Assembly (NCBI RefSeq): GCF_012927265.1
Contig: NZ_JABBGF010000001.1
Coordinates: 2,044,502 to 2,108,501, forward strand
Length of the DNA: 64,000 nucleotides
Source of the DNA: Chryseobacterium cheonjiense
Lineage (GTDB): Bacteria; Bacteroidota; Bacteroidia; Flavobacteriales; Weeksellaceae
Direction of reading: 5' to 3'
Under the pieces are notes generated by a model. It made no database searches. It saw only the letters and a program-made list of their open reading frames with translations, and was not told where the DNA came from. The translations under genes and the position numbers were made by a program. Below, in pieces: positions 17,373-26,031 of the stretch; position 1 is the stretch's first letter; each line of letters begins with the position of its first letter.

Positions 17373-18430
17373 ATTTTTTCCTGCAATGCGTATTTTACAA
17401 TTTGAACTAATTCTTCGGAGGCCTCTTCCTCCGCGGCGAGCTCTGATAAATATTCACCATGACCTAATGAATAAAGGGCCTGTGCGGCATTCACTTTAAG
17501 GCCGGAAGGAACTTCTTCCGCGAGCTCTTTTTTAAGCAGATCGATGCAGCATTGATCTTTTGATACTTTTATCACCCTGAGAATTTCAAGGCGCACTTCA
17601 TCCGGCTGATCGTAATAAATCCCGGAAAGATACTGAACCGTTTCAGGATTTTCCAGCGACATCAGGGTCTGTACGGCTTTTACTCTCACCTCAACCGAAG
17701 CAATACTGAGCAAGCCAATGACTTTTGGGTAAAAGGAAAGCAGCTGGAACTTTTTTATTAGTTTAAGGGTAAAAATAATAACCGTATCATTCTGACTTTC
17801 CAGCCAGTCTGCGATTTTTTCTTCCGAATCTTCCGGCAACGAGGAAATGGAAAGCAGAAACCGAAGCTGCTGCCATTCTGAAATTCTGGTTGGAAAATGA
17901 TCCAGGAAACTCAAACCTTCGAAACCTTTGAATCTTACCATAGCATACTGGGCTTCCTGGTAAACCTGTGGTGAGGAGTGTGATAAATACGTTTCAATCT
18001 GCGGTATCGCTTCCTGAAATTCCATGACGGTGAGTTCACGTATTCCTCTGGCAATAAGGTAAGCTTTTTTCTGGGTAAGCTTTTTTATTGCTTCTTTGCG
18101 GAGATCATATTCCTTAAATAAATCCTGTATTCTGTTTTTAGCAGCTCCGGAGAATTTTTTTTCCGAATCTACCAGTTTCTGGAGAAAAAGATTTCTGAAC
18201 GAAGCATTTACGGAAAGTGCTTTAAAGTAGATATCTTCCGAGAGTTCTTCTTCTCCGTACACAATAACATCAGATATTTTCTTATTGATTGTTTCGGACC
18301 AGCCCGCTGTACGCACAGATTTGTTATATTCGATCAGATTGTATATAAGCACAATAACAGCCAGCAGCATTACCAGTGACAGCATCACGATAAAAATGAG
18401 AAAAAGAAAATGTACTGATGCAATAATCAT
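17366..18430 (-). CDS. Membrane-anchored HEAT-repeat protein
   Basis: A 354-residue protein. A single N-terminal transmembrane helix (about 5-33) precedes a soluble, probably cytoplasmic helical solenoid. Several HEAT-like units are recognisable, such as VIGLLSIASVEVRVKAVQTLMSLENP and LKVNAAQALYSLGHGEYLSE. HEAT solenoids act as protein-interaction scaffolds. It sits 6 bases after the response regulator and overlaps the GT2-sulfatase by 7 bases, so translation is coupled. I infer that it links the response regulator to the membrane synthase. I do not recognise a named family. Confidence 0.85.
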   Translation of the reverse strand: MIIASVHFLFLIFIVMLSLVMLLAVIVLIYNLIEYNKSVRTAGWSETINKKISDVIVYGEEELSEDIYFKALSVNASFRNLFLQKLVDSEKKFSGAAKNRIQDLFKEYDLRKEAIKKLTQKKAYLIARGIRELTVMEFQEAIPQIETYLSHSSPQVYQEAQYAMVRFKGFEGLSFLDHFPTRISEWQQLRFLLSISSLPEDSEEKIADWLESQNDTVIIFTLKLIKKFQLLSFYPKVIGLLSIASVEVRVKAVQTLMSLENPETVQYLSGIYYDQPDEVRLEILRVIKVSKDQCCIDLLKKELAEEVPSGLKVNAAQALYSLGHGEYLSELAAEEEASEELVQIVKYALQEKIC

Positions 18431-18436
18431 TCTGTT

Positions 18437-18793
18437 TTAATTTGATAAAAACCTTTTGACTCTCAGCATCAGCTCACTGGGGCTGAATGGCTTTACGATA
18501 AAATCTGAAGCTCCCAGATCGAAAGCATTAAGCACCACTTCTTCCTGACCCATGCTGGAAAGCATGATTACGGGTGTATCTTTCCCCATTGATTTTATTG
18601 CTGATAATATTTCTATTCCTGAGGCAAAAGGCATCATAATATCCGTAATGGCGAGATCCACATCTCTCTCCTGCAGGGTTTCAATAGCTTCTTTACCATT
18701 TCGGGTCAATATAACCTCATGCCCTTCTTTCAACAATTTATGTTCTATTGTTTTAAGAATCAGTTCATCATCTTCTGCGATCAAAATTAACAT
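18437..18793 (-). CDS. Single-domain response regulator (CheY-like)
   Basis: A 118-residue receiver with no output domain: acidic pair in AEDDE (residues 7-9), phospho-acceptor Asp51 (LAITDIMMP), switch Ser/Thr in VIMLSS, and Lys-Pro in FIVKPFSPSEL. A stand-alone receiver must act by binding a partner. The candidates are the Hpt domain of the large hybrid kinase 12 bases upstream and the HEAT protein or synthase encoded just downstream. This points to post-translational control of the glycosyltransferase rather than transcriptional control (inference). Confidence 0.95.
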   Translation of the reverse strand: MLILIAEDDELILKTIEHKLLKEGHEVILTRNGKEAIETLQERDVDLAITDIMMPFASGIEILSAIKSMGKDTPVIMLSSMGQEEVVLNAFDLGASDFIVKPFSPSELMLRVKRFLSN

Positions 18794-18805
18794 AGCTCTG
18801 ATTTT

Positions 18806-21800
18806 TTACTTTATTAAATTTTTTATTATATCTGTTCCTATTCTTATTTCTTCTTTTATTTCACTATTCATGGCCGAAAAATCCATGTCATCTGCTGTCA
18901 TCTTTTCCCATTTCGACGCCCGTTCTGCGAGCTTGAAAAGCCCTGCAATCCCTCCGGTACCTTTAAGTTTATGAAGAATCATTTTTATTTCTGCAACGTC
19001 TTTTTCTTCAGCTGCCTTTTCTATATTTATTTCTACCTGGGTAAGCTCCTGGATCAGCAGATTGAGAAACATTTCTTTAAAATCGTCATCATCATCACCT
19101 ATTTGCTCATTCAGCGTATTGATATTGATATACTTTTCGGGTTTCATTTCCGATTGATTTTCATTCTGACTGACATCTGCTTTTTTACCATTATTGCCGT
19201 TTACGCTGATGTATTTTTCAAGCATTTCCAGAAGGTCTGCCTGTCTGAGGGGTTTGGGAAGGAAATCATTCATTCCTGCTGCCAGGCATTTTTCTTTTTC
19301 ACCCAATACATTTCCTGCCGTAACGCCGATGATCGGTACATTTTCATATTCCGGAAGCAGGCGTATCTGCTGTGTAGCTTCGATACCGTTCATTACCGGC
19401 ATCTGTACGTCCATAAGGATAATAGAAAACTGCTTTTTCCTGCATTCTTCCAGAGCTTCCAGTCCGTTAACGGCTTCGGTTAAATGTGCATCCGGAGTCA
19501 GGGATTTCATCATCCTGTTATTCAGCACCATGTTTACGGGATTATCGTCTACCAGAAGAACTTCCAGATTATTCATAAAGGAATAGGAGTCGTCTTCCGT
19601 CATTTCCTCAGGAATCACTTCGATTATATTACTTTGTGCGACCCTTCTGAGGGTTTTATATAAATCATCTGATTTAATTGGCTTCAGAAGGAAATATGAA
19701 TTTTCTTCTTTGCGGAACGAATTGATCACATCATGTTCTTCTGAAGAAGTGTGAAGGACAACCAGCGGGGAAATTTCATTCCGTTGATTAAAGAGCTCCC
19801 TGATTTTATCTATGGTTTCCAGTCCGGAGATAACAGGCATATGATAATCCATCAAAATCACATCGAAGCGCTCTCCTTTCAGCAGGATTTGTAATGCTTC
19901 CATTCCGTTGGCAGCCAGCGTAGATTCGATATTTTTATAAGCGAGCATATGCTGAAGAATGATCCTGTTGGTTTCATTATCATCCACCACCAAGGCTCTT
20001 TGAATGGTCATATCATCATCTTCGCGTAGTTCGGATATTTCGTAAGGAATCTCAATATCAAAGAAAAACACGGAACCTTTTTCCGGTGCACTGATCAGTG
20101 ACAGGTGACTGCCCATATATTTCAGAATATTGTTTGAGATGGTAAGTCCTAGACCTGTTCCTCCATATCGTTTACTGATGGAGCTGTTTTCCTGGGTGAA
20201 AGCGTTGAATATATATTTCTGCTTTTCAACAGGAATACCGATTCCGGTATCCCGTACTGAGAAGCGCAGGGCAATATTTTTATCGTCCATGCGTAATTTC
20301 TCCACTTTCAGCTCAATCTCCCCTTTTTCTGTAAATTTCACAGCATTACCCAGAAGATTAATCAGGATCTGTTTTAATCGGGACTCATCGATCAAAAGCG
20401 TTTTAGGAAGTCCCGGTTCAATATTCAGAAGAAGCTCAATATTCTTTTTCTGGGATTGGTACAAAATGACGTTAATAACCTGGCTCAGCATGTCGTAGAC
20501 ATCGCTATTTTCAATTACAAGTTCCATTTTTCCGGATTCTATTTTAGAAAAATCCAGAATATCATTAATGATATTGAGCAGGTTTTCACCCGATTCATTG
20601 ATGTAATTCAGGTATTGGGTCTGTATTTCGTTCAGCGGTGTCCTGAGGAGAAGATCAGAAAATCCGATCACCCCGTTTAGAGGAGTACGGATCTCATGGC
20701 TCATATTGGCCAAAAATTCTGACTTTGCCTTGCTGGCAAGATCTGCTATTTTCTTGGCATTCTTCAATTCTTCATTAACCTGTACGGCATGTGTAATATT
20801 CTGTATAGAAACAATAACACCCCCTACTTCATCTTCCGTAAGATACCACGGTCCTACTTTCAGGTCGTAATGCTGAAGTTCATCCCTACCATCTATCTTC
20901 ATGGTAAAGTCTTCATCGATATGGGTTTTTCCCAGCAAGGCATTTTTATAAATTTCTTTTCTTTCTTCGGGAATATCAGGAGATATGGTGAACAGATTTT
21001 TTCCGATAAGATCCATATCATTCATATAGAATTCTTCTTTCCAGCGGGTGCTTACCGAAACATAATTGAGGTCTTTATCAAACATGGCCAGAGGAATCGG
21101 GACGTCGGTTACGAAAGACTGCATCATGGCTTCTTTTCTGGCCACTTCCAGAAACATTTTCTTAAAACCATCAATGTCCTGAATAATCCCAAAAACCCTG
21201 TTGCACACATCGCCGTCAAATTCCGGAATGCCTTTTACCCTTACCCAGATCGTAACACCGTCATTGCGGACCAGTTGGAATTCTTCATCAAAGGGAATTC
21301 CTTCTGTTACAGCTCTGTCGAACAAATATTTCATTCGTTCTCTGCTGTCTTCTTTATAGAATCCGAGAGCGTTTTCGAAATCCGGCTGGAAATTATTTTT
21401 TATCTTATGGATTTCTTTAGTACTCTGAGACCAGAAAACATTACCGGTTTTCATCTTTACTTCCCATCCTCCTACCTGGGCAACAGAGCTTGTCTGTTCC
21501 AGCATCTTTTTAGTGTAGATGAGATCTTTTTCTAGAGTCATTCTTTCGGTAACGTTCAGGGCAGTACTTACAACATACGGCTTTCCTTCTTTATCGATCT
21601 CAACCATATTATGATACATCCATATCAGCTCTTCACCTTCTTTTGTTTTCAGGATCATAGTCCCGAAATCTTCTTCATTCTGATTGATTCGCTCAAGATA
21701 CTGTTTCAGCAAAAGCCAGTTTTGTTCGGGCACCAGGTCTTTAAGATTAAGACTTTTTACTTCATCTGCAGAATAATGCAGTGTTTCTCTTCCTTTTTCG

Positions 21801-22738
21801 TTTACTGCCAGAATATTGCCTTCCATATCGTGCATGCTCATCAGGCCAATGGCATTTTCAAAGAAACTTCTGAAACGTCTCTCTGAGCTTTCAAGCTGTT
21901 GTCTTTCCTCAATCTGCTGGGTAATATTCGTTCCGAAGCAGAAAATTTCAGAAAATTTCTGATTTTGTGTGAGATACCATTCTACGATGACTGAAGTTCC
22001 ATCCTCAATTTTAGTAGAAGTTGTAAAGGTAATCTCTTTTCCCCCGTGCGGTAATTTCTGGATTTCCGGCAGTGATTTCAGATCCTGTTTTAAGAGAGTG
22101 AGAAAACTATGTTCAACAGCTTTTTCTTTAGAGATTGAAAAAACCTTCTCAAAAGAAGGATTCACATCTTTAAGCATGAAATGATTATCCAGAACACAGA
22201 TCAGATTGTTTGAAATATTAAATGTCTGATGAAAATATTCTGCATTAATGGTTTCTCTGCTGTTCATAAGCAGACTTGTAACAACTTCGCCGAGTTTTTT
22301 AAGCGCCGATATTTGGTTGTCCGTTAATGTTTTAGGTTTAAAATCGATCACACAGATCGTTCCCAGTGCAAATCCTTCGTCATCAATAAGCGGCACGCCG
22401 GCATAAAAGCGAATCCCTCCCTCCAGAATTAACGGATTATCAGAAGATCTTTCATCCAGAAGCGTATCTTTAATAATCACAACTTCACCACTCGCCACAG
22501 AATATTGGCAAAGCGTATTCTTCCGGTCTACAGAATCCATAGAAAGCCCTATACAGCTTTGGATTCTCTGCGTGTCTGCTTCCATTACCGCTATAATAGA
22601 AGAGGGGCAGTCTGTAATGAGACATGCCGTTTGCGCAAAAACATCCAGTTGCGGATCTTTTGCCAGTTTTATGAGATCAAGAAGCTCCAGTTTTTTTATT
22701 CTTTCAGCTTCGTTGTCGGGAAATGGATAGCTATTCAT
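18806..22738 (-). CDS. Soluble hybrid histidine kinase: GAF, four PAS, HisKA, HATPase, two REC, Hpt
   Basis: A 1310-residue kinase counted from the ATG at 22738; the frame also opens at a TTG three codons earlier, which is less likely. Domain order: GAF (about 20-160), PAS domains at about 165-275, 290-400, 415-525 and 540-650, HisKA with His681 (NMSHEIRTPLNG), HATPase (LLGNAVKFTEKG, DTGIGI, GGTGLGL), receiver 1 (Asp964, VILMDYHMP), receiver 2 (Asp1110, IILMDVQMP) and Hpt (His1256, LHKLKGTGG). No membrane segment is present, so it should sense intracellular cues such as redox, light or a small ligand. It is the first gene of the leftward polysaccharide operon. Confidence 0.95.
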   Translation of the reverse strand: MNSYPFPDNEAERIKKLELLDLIKLAKDPQLDVFAQTACLITDCPSSIIAVMEADTQRIQSCIGLSMDSVDRKNTLCQYSVASGEVVIIKDTLLDERSSDNPLILEGGIRFYAGVPLIDDEGFALGTICVIDFKPKTLTDNQISALKKLGEVVTSLLMNSRETINAEYFHQTFNISNNLICVLDNHFMLKDVNPSFEKVFSISKEKAVEHSFLTLLKQDLKSLPEIQKLPHGGKEITFTTSTKIEDGTSVIVEWYLTQNQKFSEIFCFGTNITQQIEERQQLESSERRFRSFFENAIGLMSMHDMEGNILAVNEKGRETLHYSADEVKSLNLKDLVPEQNWLLLKQYLERINQNEEDFGTMILKTKEGEELIWMYHNMVEIDKEGKPYVVSTALNVTERMTLEKDLIYTKKMLEQTSSVAQVGGWEVKMKTGNVFWSQSTKEIHKIKNNFQPDFENALGFYKEDSRERMKYLFDRAVTEGIPFDEEFQLVRNDGVTIWVRVKGIPEFDGDVCNRVFGIIQDIDGFKKMFLEVARKEAMMQSFVTDVPIPLAMFDKDLNYVSVSTRWKEEFYMNDMDLIGKNLFTISPDIPEERKEIYKNALLGKTHIDEDFTMKIDGRDELQHYDLKVGPWYLTEDEVGGVIVSIQNITHAVQVNEELKNAKKIADLASKAKSEFLANMSHEIRTPLNGVIGFSDLLLRTPLNEIQTQYLNYINESGENLLNIINDILDFSKIESGKMELVIENSDVYDMLSQVINVILYQSQKKNIELLLNIEPGLPKTLLIDESRLKQILINLLGNAVKFTEKGEIELKVEKLRMDDKNIALRFSVRDTGIGIPVEKQKYIFNAFTQENSSISKRYGGTGLGLTISNNILKYMGSHLSLISAPEKGSVFFFDIEIPYEISELREDDDMTIQRALVVDDNETNRIILQHMLAYKNIESTLAANGMEALQILLKGERFDVILMDYHMPVISGLETIDKIRELFNQRNEISPLVVLHTSSEEHDVINSFRKEENSYFLLKPIKSDDLYKTLRRVAQSNIIEVIPEEMTEDDSYSFMNNLEVLLVDDNPVNMVLNNRMMKSLTPDAHLTEAVNGLEALEECRKKQFSIILMDVQMPVMNGIEATQQIRLLPEYENVPIIGVTAGNVLGEKEKCLAAGMNDFLPKPLRQADLLEMLEKYISVNGNNGKKADVSQNENQSEMKPEKYININTLNEQIGDDDDDFKEMFLNLLIQELTQVEINIEKAAEEKDVAEIKMILHKLKGTGGIAGLFKLAERASKWEKMTADDMDFSAMNSEIKEEIRIGTDIIKNLIK

Positions 22739-23090
22739 AATTGACAACTAATTTCTTTAGTAATGTTAAATATAATTAGAAAATTGCTAAAAAAATAGTT
22801 TTTTATAAAGTTTTAGTATTATATCACATTAAAGAGATTAGCACTTTTCAGGCTTAAATCTAATAAAAATTTATCTGAGTATCAAAAAACTGGCTCAGAT
22901 ATGGGTTGATGTGGTATATTTTATACGATCTTATATCAAGGAAGTAAAAAAAAGCTCCTCAGATATTTGAGGAGCTTATAGAAGTGACTGCAAAATGAAG
23001 TGTATAGATATCTCAAAGATATATGATATGTGACGGAGGTTTTATGATCTATGTCATATTGTACCGTTTTTCGTTCACATTTTTATAAAA
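22739..23090. other. Intergenic region with promoter of the kinase operon
   Basis: A 350-base AT-rich gap. It should contain the leftward promoter of the hybrid-kinase operon, but no exact -7 box is seen. A terminator for the CinA-like gene lies at 22953-22976. Confidence 0.5.
22953..22976 (-). terminator. Intrinsic terminator after the CinA-like gene
   Basis: On the minus strand AGCTCCTCA pairs with TGAGGAGCT around a short loop and runs into seven to eight T residues. Confidence 0.82.
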
Positions 23091-23669
23091 TCAAGATATC
23101 GACCTTTTCTCATTCTGCTTATCAAGTTCAAGTTTGAAGCATCCTAATATAAACTCTGTGTAATATAACTGTGCATTTACCTGCTTTGTCCTGGAGTGCA
23201 GATCAAGTTTCTCGGAAAGGATCACCTGCCCTTTGTAAACAATAGAAAAATAAGCATATAGTTTTTGATTCGACTCGGGTACAGGTGTCGCGTATCCTGT
23301 CACAGCAATAGACCAGTCGGTTTTAAACGATTTTGCTACATTAAGCGCCATTGTTTCTGCAATATTCGGGGACACACAGTCACAGGAGGCGGCTTCAGCT
23401 TCATCAACGTTCAGCAGACGTACTTTTTCATCAAGCGTATATGCCGTGATACCACCTTTAAAAAATTTTGAAGCATCTTTCATTTGGGAAAAAGAAAACT
23501 GGAGAAACCCGGAACTTACACTTTCTGCTACGGAAACGGTTTCTTCTACCTCTAAAAGATAGTTTCCAATATATTCAAACAGGTTCTGCAGTTCTATAAT
23601 AAAATATATAAGTGATCTTACGGAGAGCTCTTCTGAACTGACTCCGATTTTTGAGTGTTTTAAAATCAT
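23091..23669 (-). CDS. CinA C-terminal domain protein (nicotinamide-nucleotide amidase-like)
   Basis: A 192-residue protein resembling the CinA C-terminal domain that deamidates NMN. Comparable motifs are VSVAESVSSGFLQFSF (usual TVAESCTGGLL), FFKGGITAYTLDEKVRLL, NIAETMALNVA and IAVTGYATP (usual AVTGIAGP). Several family positions are altered: CTGG is VSSG and GIAGP is GYATP. Catalytic activity is therefore uncertain. It is preceded by a roughly 45-residue N-terminal extension. The gene stands alone. Confidence 0.78.
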   Translation of the reverse strand: MILKHSKIGVSSEELSVRSLIYFIIELQNLFEYIGNYLLEVEETVSVAESVSSGFLQFSFSQMKDASKFFKGGITAYTLDEKVRLLNVDEAEAASCDCVSPNIAETMALNVAKSFKTDWSIAVTGYATPVPESNQKLYAYFSIVYKGQVILSEKLDLHSRTKQVNAQLYYTEFILGCFKLELDKQNEKRSIS

Positions 23670-24153
23670 TAATTCTGTTTTATTTTAATACTTATTCTGT
23701 ACTTTCCTCATTGGGAAACCGCAATTTTTCGCTGCATTATTGATGTCTGACGGCCAATTTCCGAAAGTTAGAATACTGGTCGTACAGCCGGCTAATGTTA
23801 CATAACAAAGCTTGCGCCAACAGATGCTCAGACTATCGGTAAGCAGACAGTACTTCCGTCATTCTTTCAAAAAAATGCCTTTTATAAAAAATATAATTGC
23901 AGTATGTAGAATTGCTTTATGTAAGAGAAGTATAGATGAATGAATCTAATTTAGGGAATGCATGACGGAATTGTTATGATTAAGATCATTATGAAATATC
24001 TTTTTATTTCTACGATGGCAATAGCAGAAGGCGGGATAAGATGTTGAAGCAATATATTACAAAGTCCTTACTATAGAAAATGTGAATACATATTAGCTTA
24101 CATTCTATTTTGATAAATTTCGGATGATCTTACGCTGAAATAAAGAATTATTT
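23670..24153. other. Gene-free 484-base stretch
   Basis: There is no ORF with coding character. The only structure noticed is a distant inverted pair, TTCCGTCAT near 23869 and ATGACGGAA near 23960. It may be decayed sequence. Confidence 0.45.
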
Positions 24154-25050
24154 CTACAATACACTAAAATCAAAGATTCGTAAAGCGAACAGCTCAACAG
24201 ATAAAGAAAAGATAAGAATATGGTTATGCTGGAAAATTAATTTCATTTTTGTTTTCAGTCTGTATAAAAACCCAGCCTGATAATTAAGAAGTTCATATAT
24301 TTCTTCTGCATTATAACAATCGGGAACTTTACGGTTGTTAATCTCTTTAATTCCCCTTCTTTTCATTGCTTCATAGATGAGAGATGCAAAAGACTCCTTG
24401 GCAGACTGCTTTTTGTCCTGCTGGGAAATTCCGGCGGAATGGAGCCTGTATTTATACAACACTTCATCAATATACATTGCTTCTCCGAGTTCCAAAACCT
24501 TTAAATATAAGTCCTGGTCTACTGCTCTTTTAAGATCGGGATTAATACCTTCCGTTTTGAAATAGATATCTTTTCTGAATGTAAAAAAATGAGCAACCTG
24601 AATAGGACAGTTAAAAAAGTACGGATCGTTGTAAATTTGTTTTGTACCACTGTATACATATTGTGGCGATAATTTCTCATCACACATCAGCATTTTGGAA
24701 TAGGTCGCAACAATATCAGGTTTGTTATACATTTGTACAGATTTCTCCAGCGCCTGTGGTAGCAAAGCATCGTCAGGATCAAGGAAGCCGCAAATTTCAC
24801 CAACAGCATACTTAACACATTTGTTTTTGGTAAAGCCGCATCCTTTGTTTTCGGTATTTTTATATAGTCGGAACCTGCTGTCATTCTTTATTTTAGATTG
24901 TATTATCTGTAAAGAATCATCTGTAGAGGCATCATCTACAATAATAGCCTCCCAATTTAGGTGAGTCTGATTGACTAACGAAACATAACAGTCGTTGAAA
25001 AATTTACCATTATTATAATGTGCGATCAGCACAGAAATTTTTTTCATCAT
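24154..25050 (-). CDS. Family 2 glycosyltransferase
   Basis: A 298-residue GT-A glycosyltransferase. It begins ISVLIAHYNN, has the nucleotide-binding AIIVDDASTDDS and the metal-binding DPDD motif (GFLDPDDALLP). The acceptor region contains RRAVDQDLY-like spacing (LKRAVDQDLYLKV). It has no QxxRW and no membrane span, so it is a non-processive single-sugar transferase. It is an orphan with AT-rich flanks on both sides. Tandem ATG codons make 25047 an equal start. Its acceptor is unknown; a link to the polysaccharide operon is only positional. Confidence 0.93.
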   Translation of the reverse strand: MMKKISVLIAHYNNGKFFNDCYVSLVNQTHLNWEAIIVDDASTDDSLQIIQSKIKNDSRFRLYKNTENKGCGFTKNKCVKYAVGEICGFLDPDDALLPQALEKSVQMYNKPDIVATYSKMLMCDEKLSPQYVYSGTKQIYNDPYFFNCPIQVAHFFTFRKDIYFKTEGINPDLKRAVDQDLYLKVLELGEAMYIDEVLYKYRLHSAGISQQDKKQSAKESFASLIYEAMKRRGIKEINNRKVPDCYNAEEIYELLNYQAGFLYRLKTKMKLIFQHNHILIFSLSVELFALRIFDFSVL

Positions 25051-25371
25051 TAGTTTTTATGAGTTAAATTTAATAAAAAAAACACAATACTTGCCAAAAA
25101 TTTTTAACAATTCATTAAACGCAAATATTTGAACGATAAGTGTTATTTCAGAATTGCGTATAAAATCTCCCAGATAAAATATTCACAATTTGATCTGATT
25201 TTAACAATTCCCAATTCTTGTATATCAAGCAATATTTAATGCTTCTGATTTCAATGCCGTTTAATAGTAAACATCATTTAAAAATCACATCGTCCATATA
25301 GTATAAATTAATACTATATATTTTATTTAGATAAATTTTATTACTAATTTTACCTGTAAATAAAATCTGTC
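25051..25371. other. Intergenic promoter region between divergent genes
   Basis: A very AT-rich stretch of 320 bases between the leftward GT2 and the rightward TetR gene. Apart from the inverted repeat at 25296-25319 I see nothing distinct. Confidence 0.5.
25296..25319. promoter_or_regulatory. Inverted repeat upstream of the TetR gene (candidate operator)
   Basis: ATATAGTAT and ATACTATAT are perfect 9-bp arms around a 6-base spacer, 53 bases before the TetR ATG. The size suits a TetR-dimer operator. Confidence 0.5.
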
Positions 25372-26031
25372 ATGGACGAACAAACAACAATTACCAAAGA
25401 AAAAATATTTGAATTATATGGCGATTATCTTTTAAATCACGGAGAAAAGCCAAAAAATGTTTACTTATTTGCTAAAGAAAATAGCTTCGAGGAAAAAGAG
25501 TTTTATCATTATTTTTCAGGATTTGATCATATTGAAAAAGAAATACTGAATCATCTTTTCATAAAATCCATTGAATTAGGCGCCGAAGTAAACTCCGCCG
25601 AAGGAATTTCTACTAAAGAGAAGCTTCTGAATGTATATTTTATTTTCTTTGAAAATCTTACAATTAACCGTTCTCTTATACTTTCAATTTTAGGACCTTA
25701 TAAATTTCAGAATATAAAAACCCTTCAGAACCTTCGTGAAACGCACAGACAGTTCATCAAATCACTGGATTTTAATGAATGGGAAATGATTGAAAAAGCA
25801 AAAGAAGGCCTTAGGAGATTCAACGACAAATCAAGAGAAGAAGTACTTTGGCTTCATTTGGTTTCCATTATTAATTTTTGGAAAAACGACACGTCGCCGG
25901 ACTTTGAAAAAACAGATATTTTCATCGAAAAAACCATTGATACCGGTTTTGAGCTGGTAGACAACGAGCCGCTTAGAAAAGTTTTTGACCTTGGAAAATT
26001 CCTTTGGAAGGAAAAATTTAAAATGAGCTAA
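25372..26031 (+). CDS. TetR-like transcriptional regulator
   Basis: A 219-residue all-helical protein. The first 60 residues fit a TetR helix-turn-helix domain (ITKEKIFELYGDYLLNHGEKPKNVYLFAKE, then EEKEFYHYFSGFDHIEKEIL), and the rest is a larger ligand-binding domain. The stop codon is followed directly by the ATG of the ABC1-like kinase, so the two are co-translated and the regulator probably controls this transcript, which continues towards the photolyase genes. The palindrome at 25296-25319 is a candidate self-operator (inference). Confidence 0.85.
   Translation: MDEQTTITKEKIFELYGDYLLNHGEKPKNVYLFAKENSFEEKEFYHYFSGFDHIEKEILNHLFIKSIELGAEVNSAEGISTKEKLLNVYFIFFENLTINRSLILSILGPYKFQNIKTLQNLRETHRQFIKSLDFNEWEMIEKAKEGLRRFNDKSREEVLWLHLVSIINFWKNDTSPDFEKTDIFIEKTIDTGFELVDNEPLRKVFDLGKFLWKEKFKMS

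Noticed and set aside
20789..21535. 248-codon ORF opposite the large hybrid kinase
   Set aside because: Antisense shadow: the minus-strand kinase motifs are continuous and the plus-frame protein is low-complexity Phe/Ile/Arg.
23670..24153. Decayed mobile element
   Set aside because: Only one long-range 9-bp inverted pair was seen; no transposase remnant or repeat ends.
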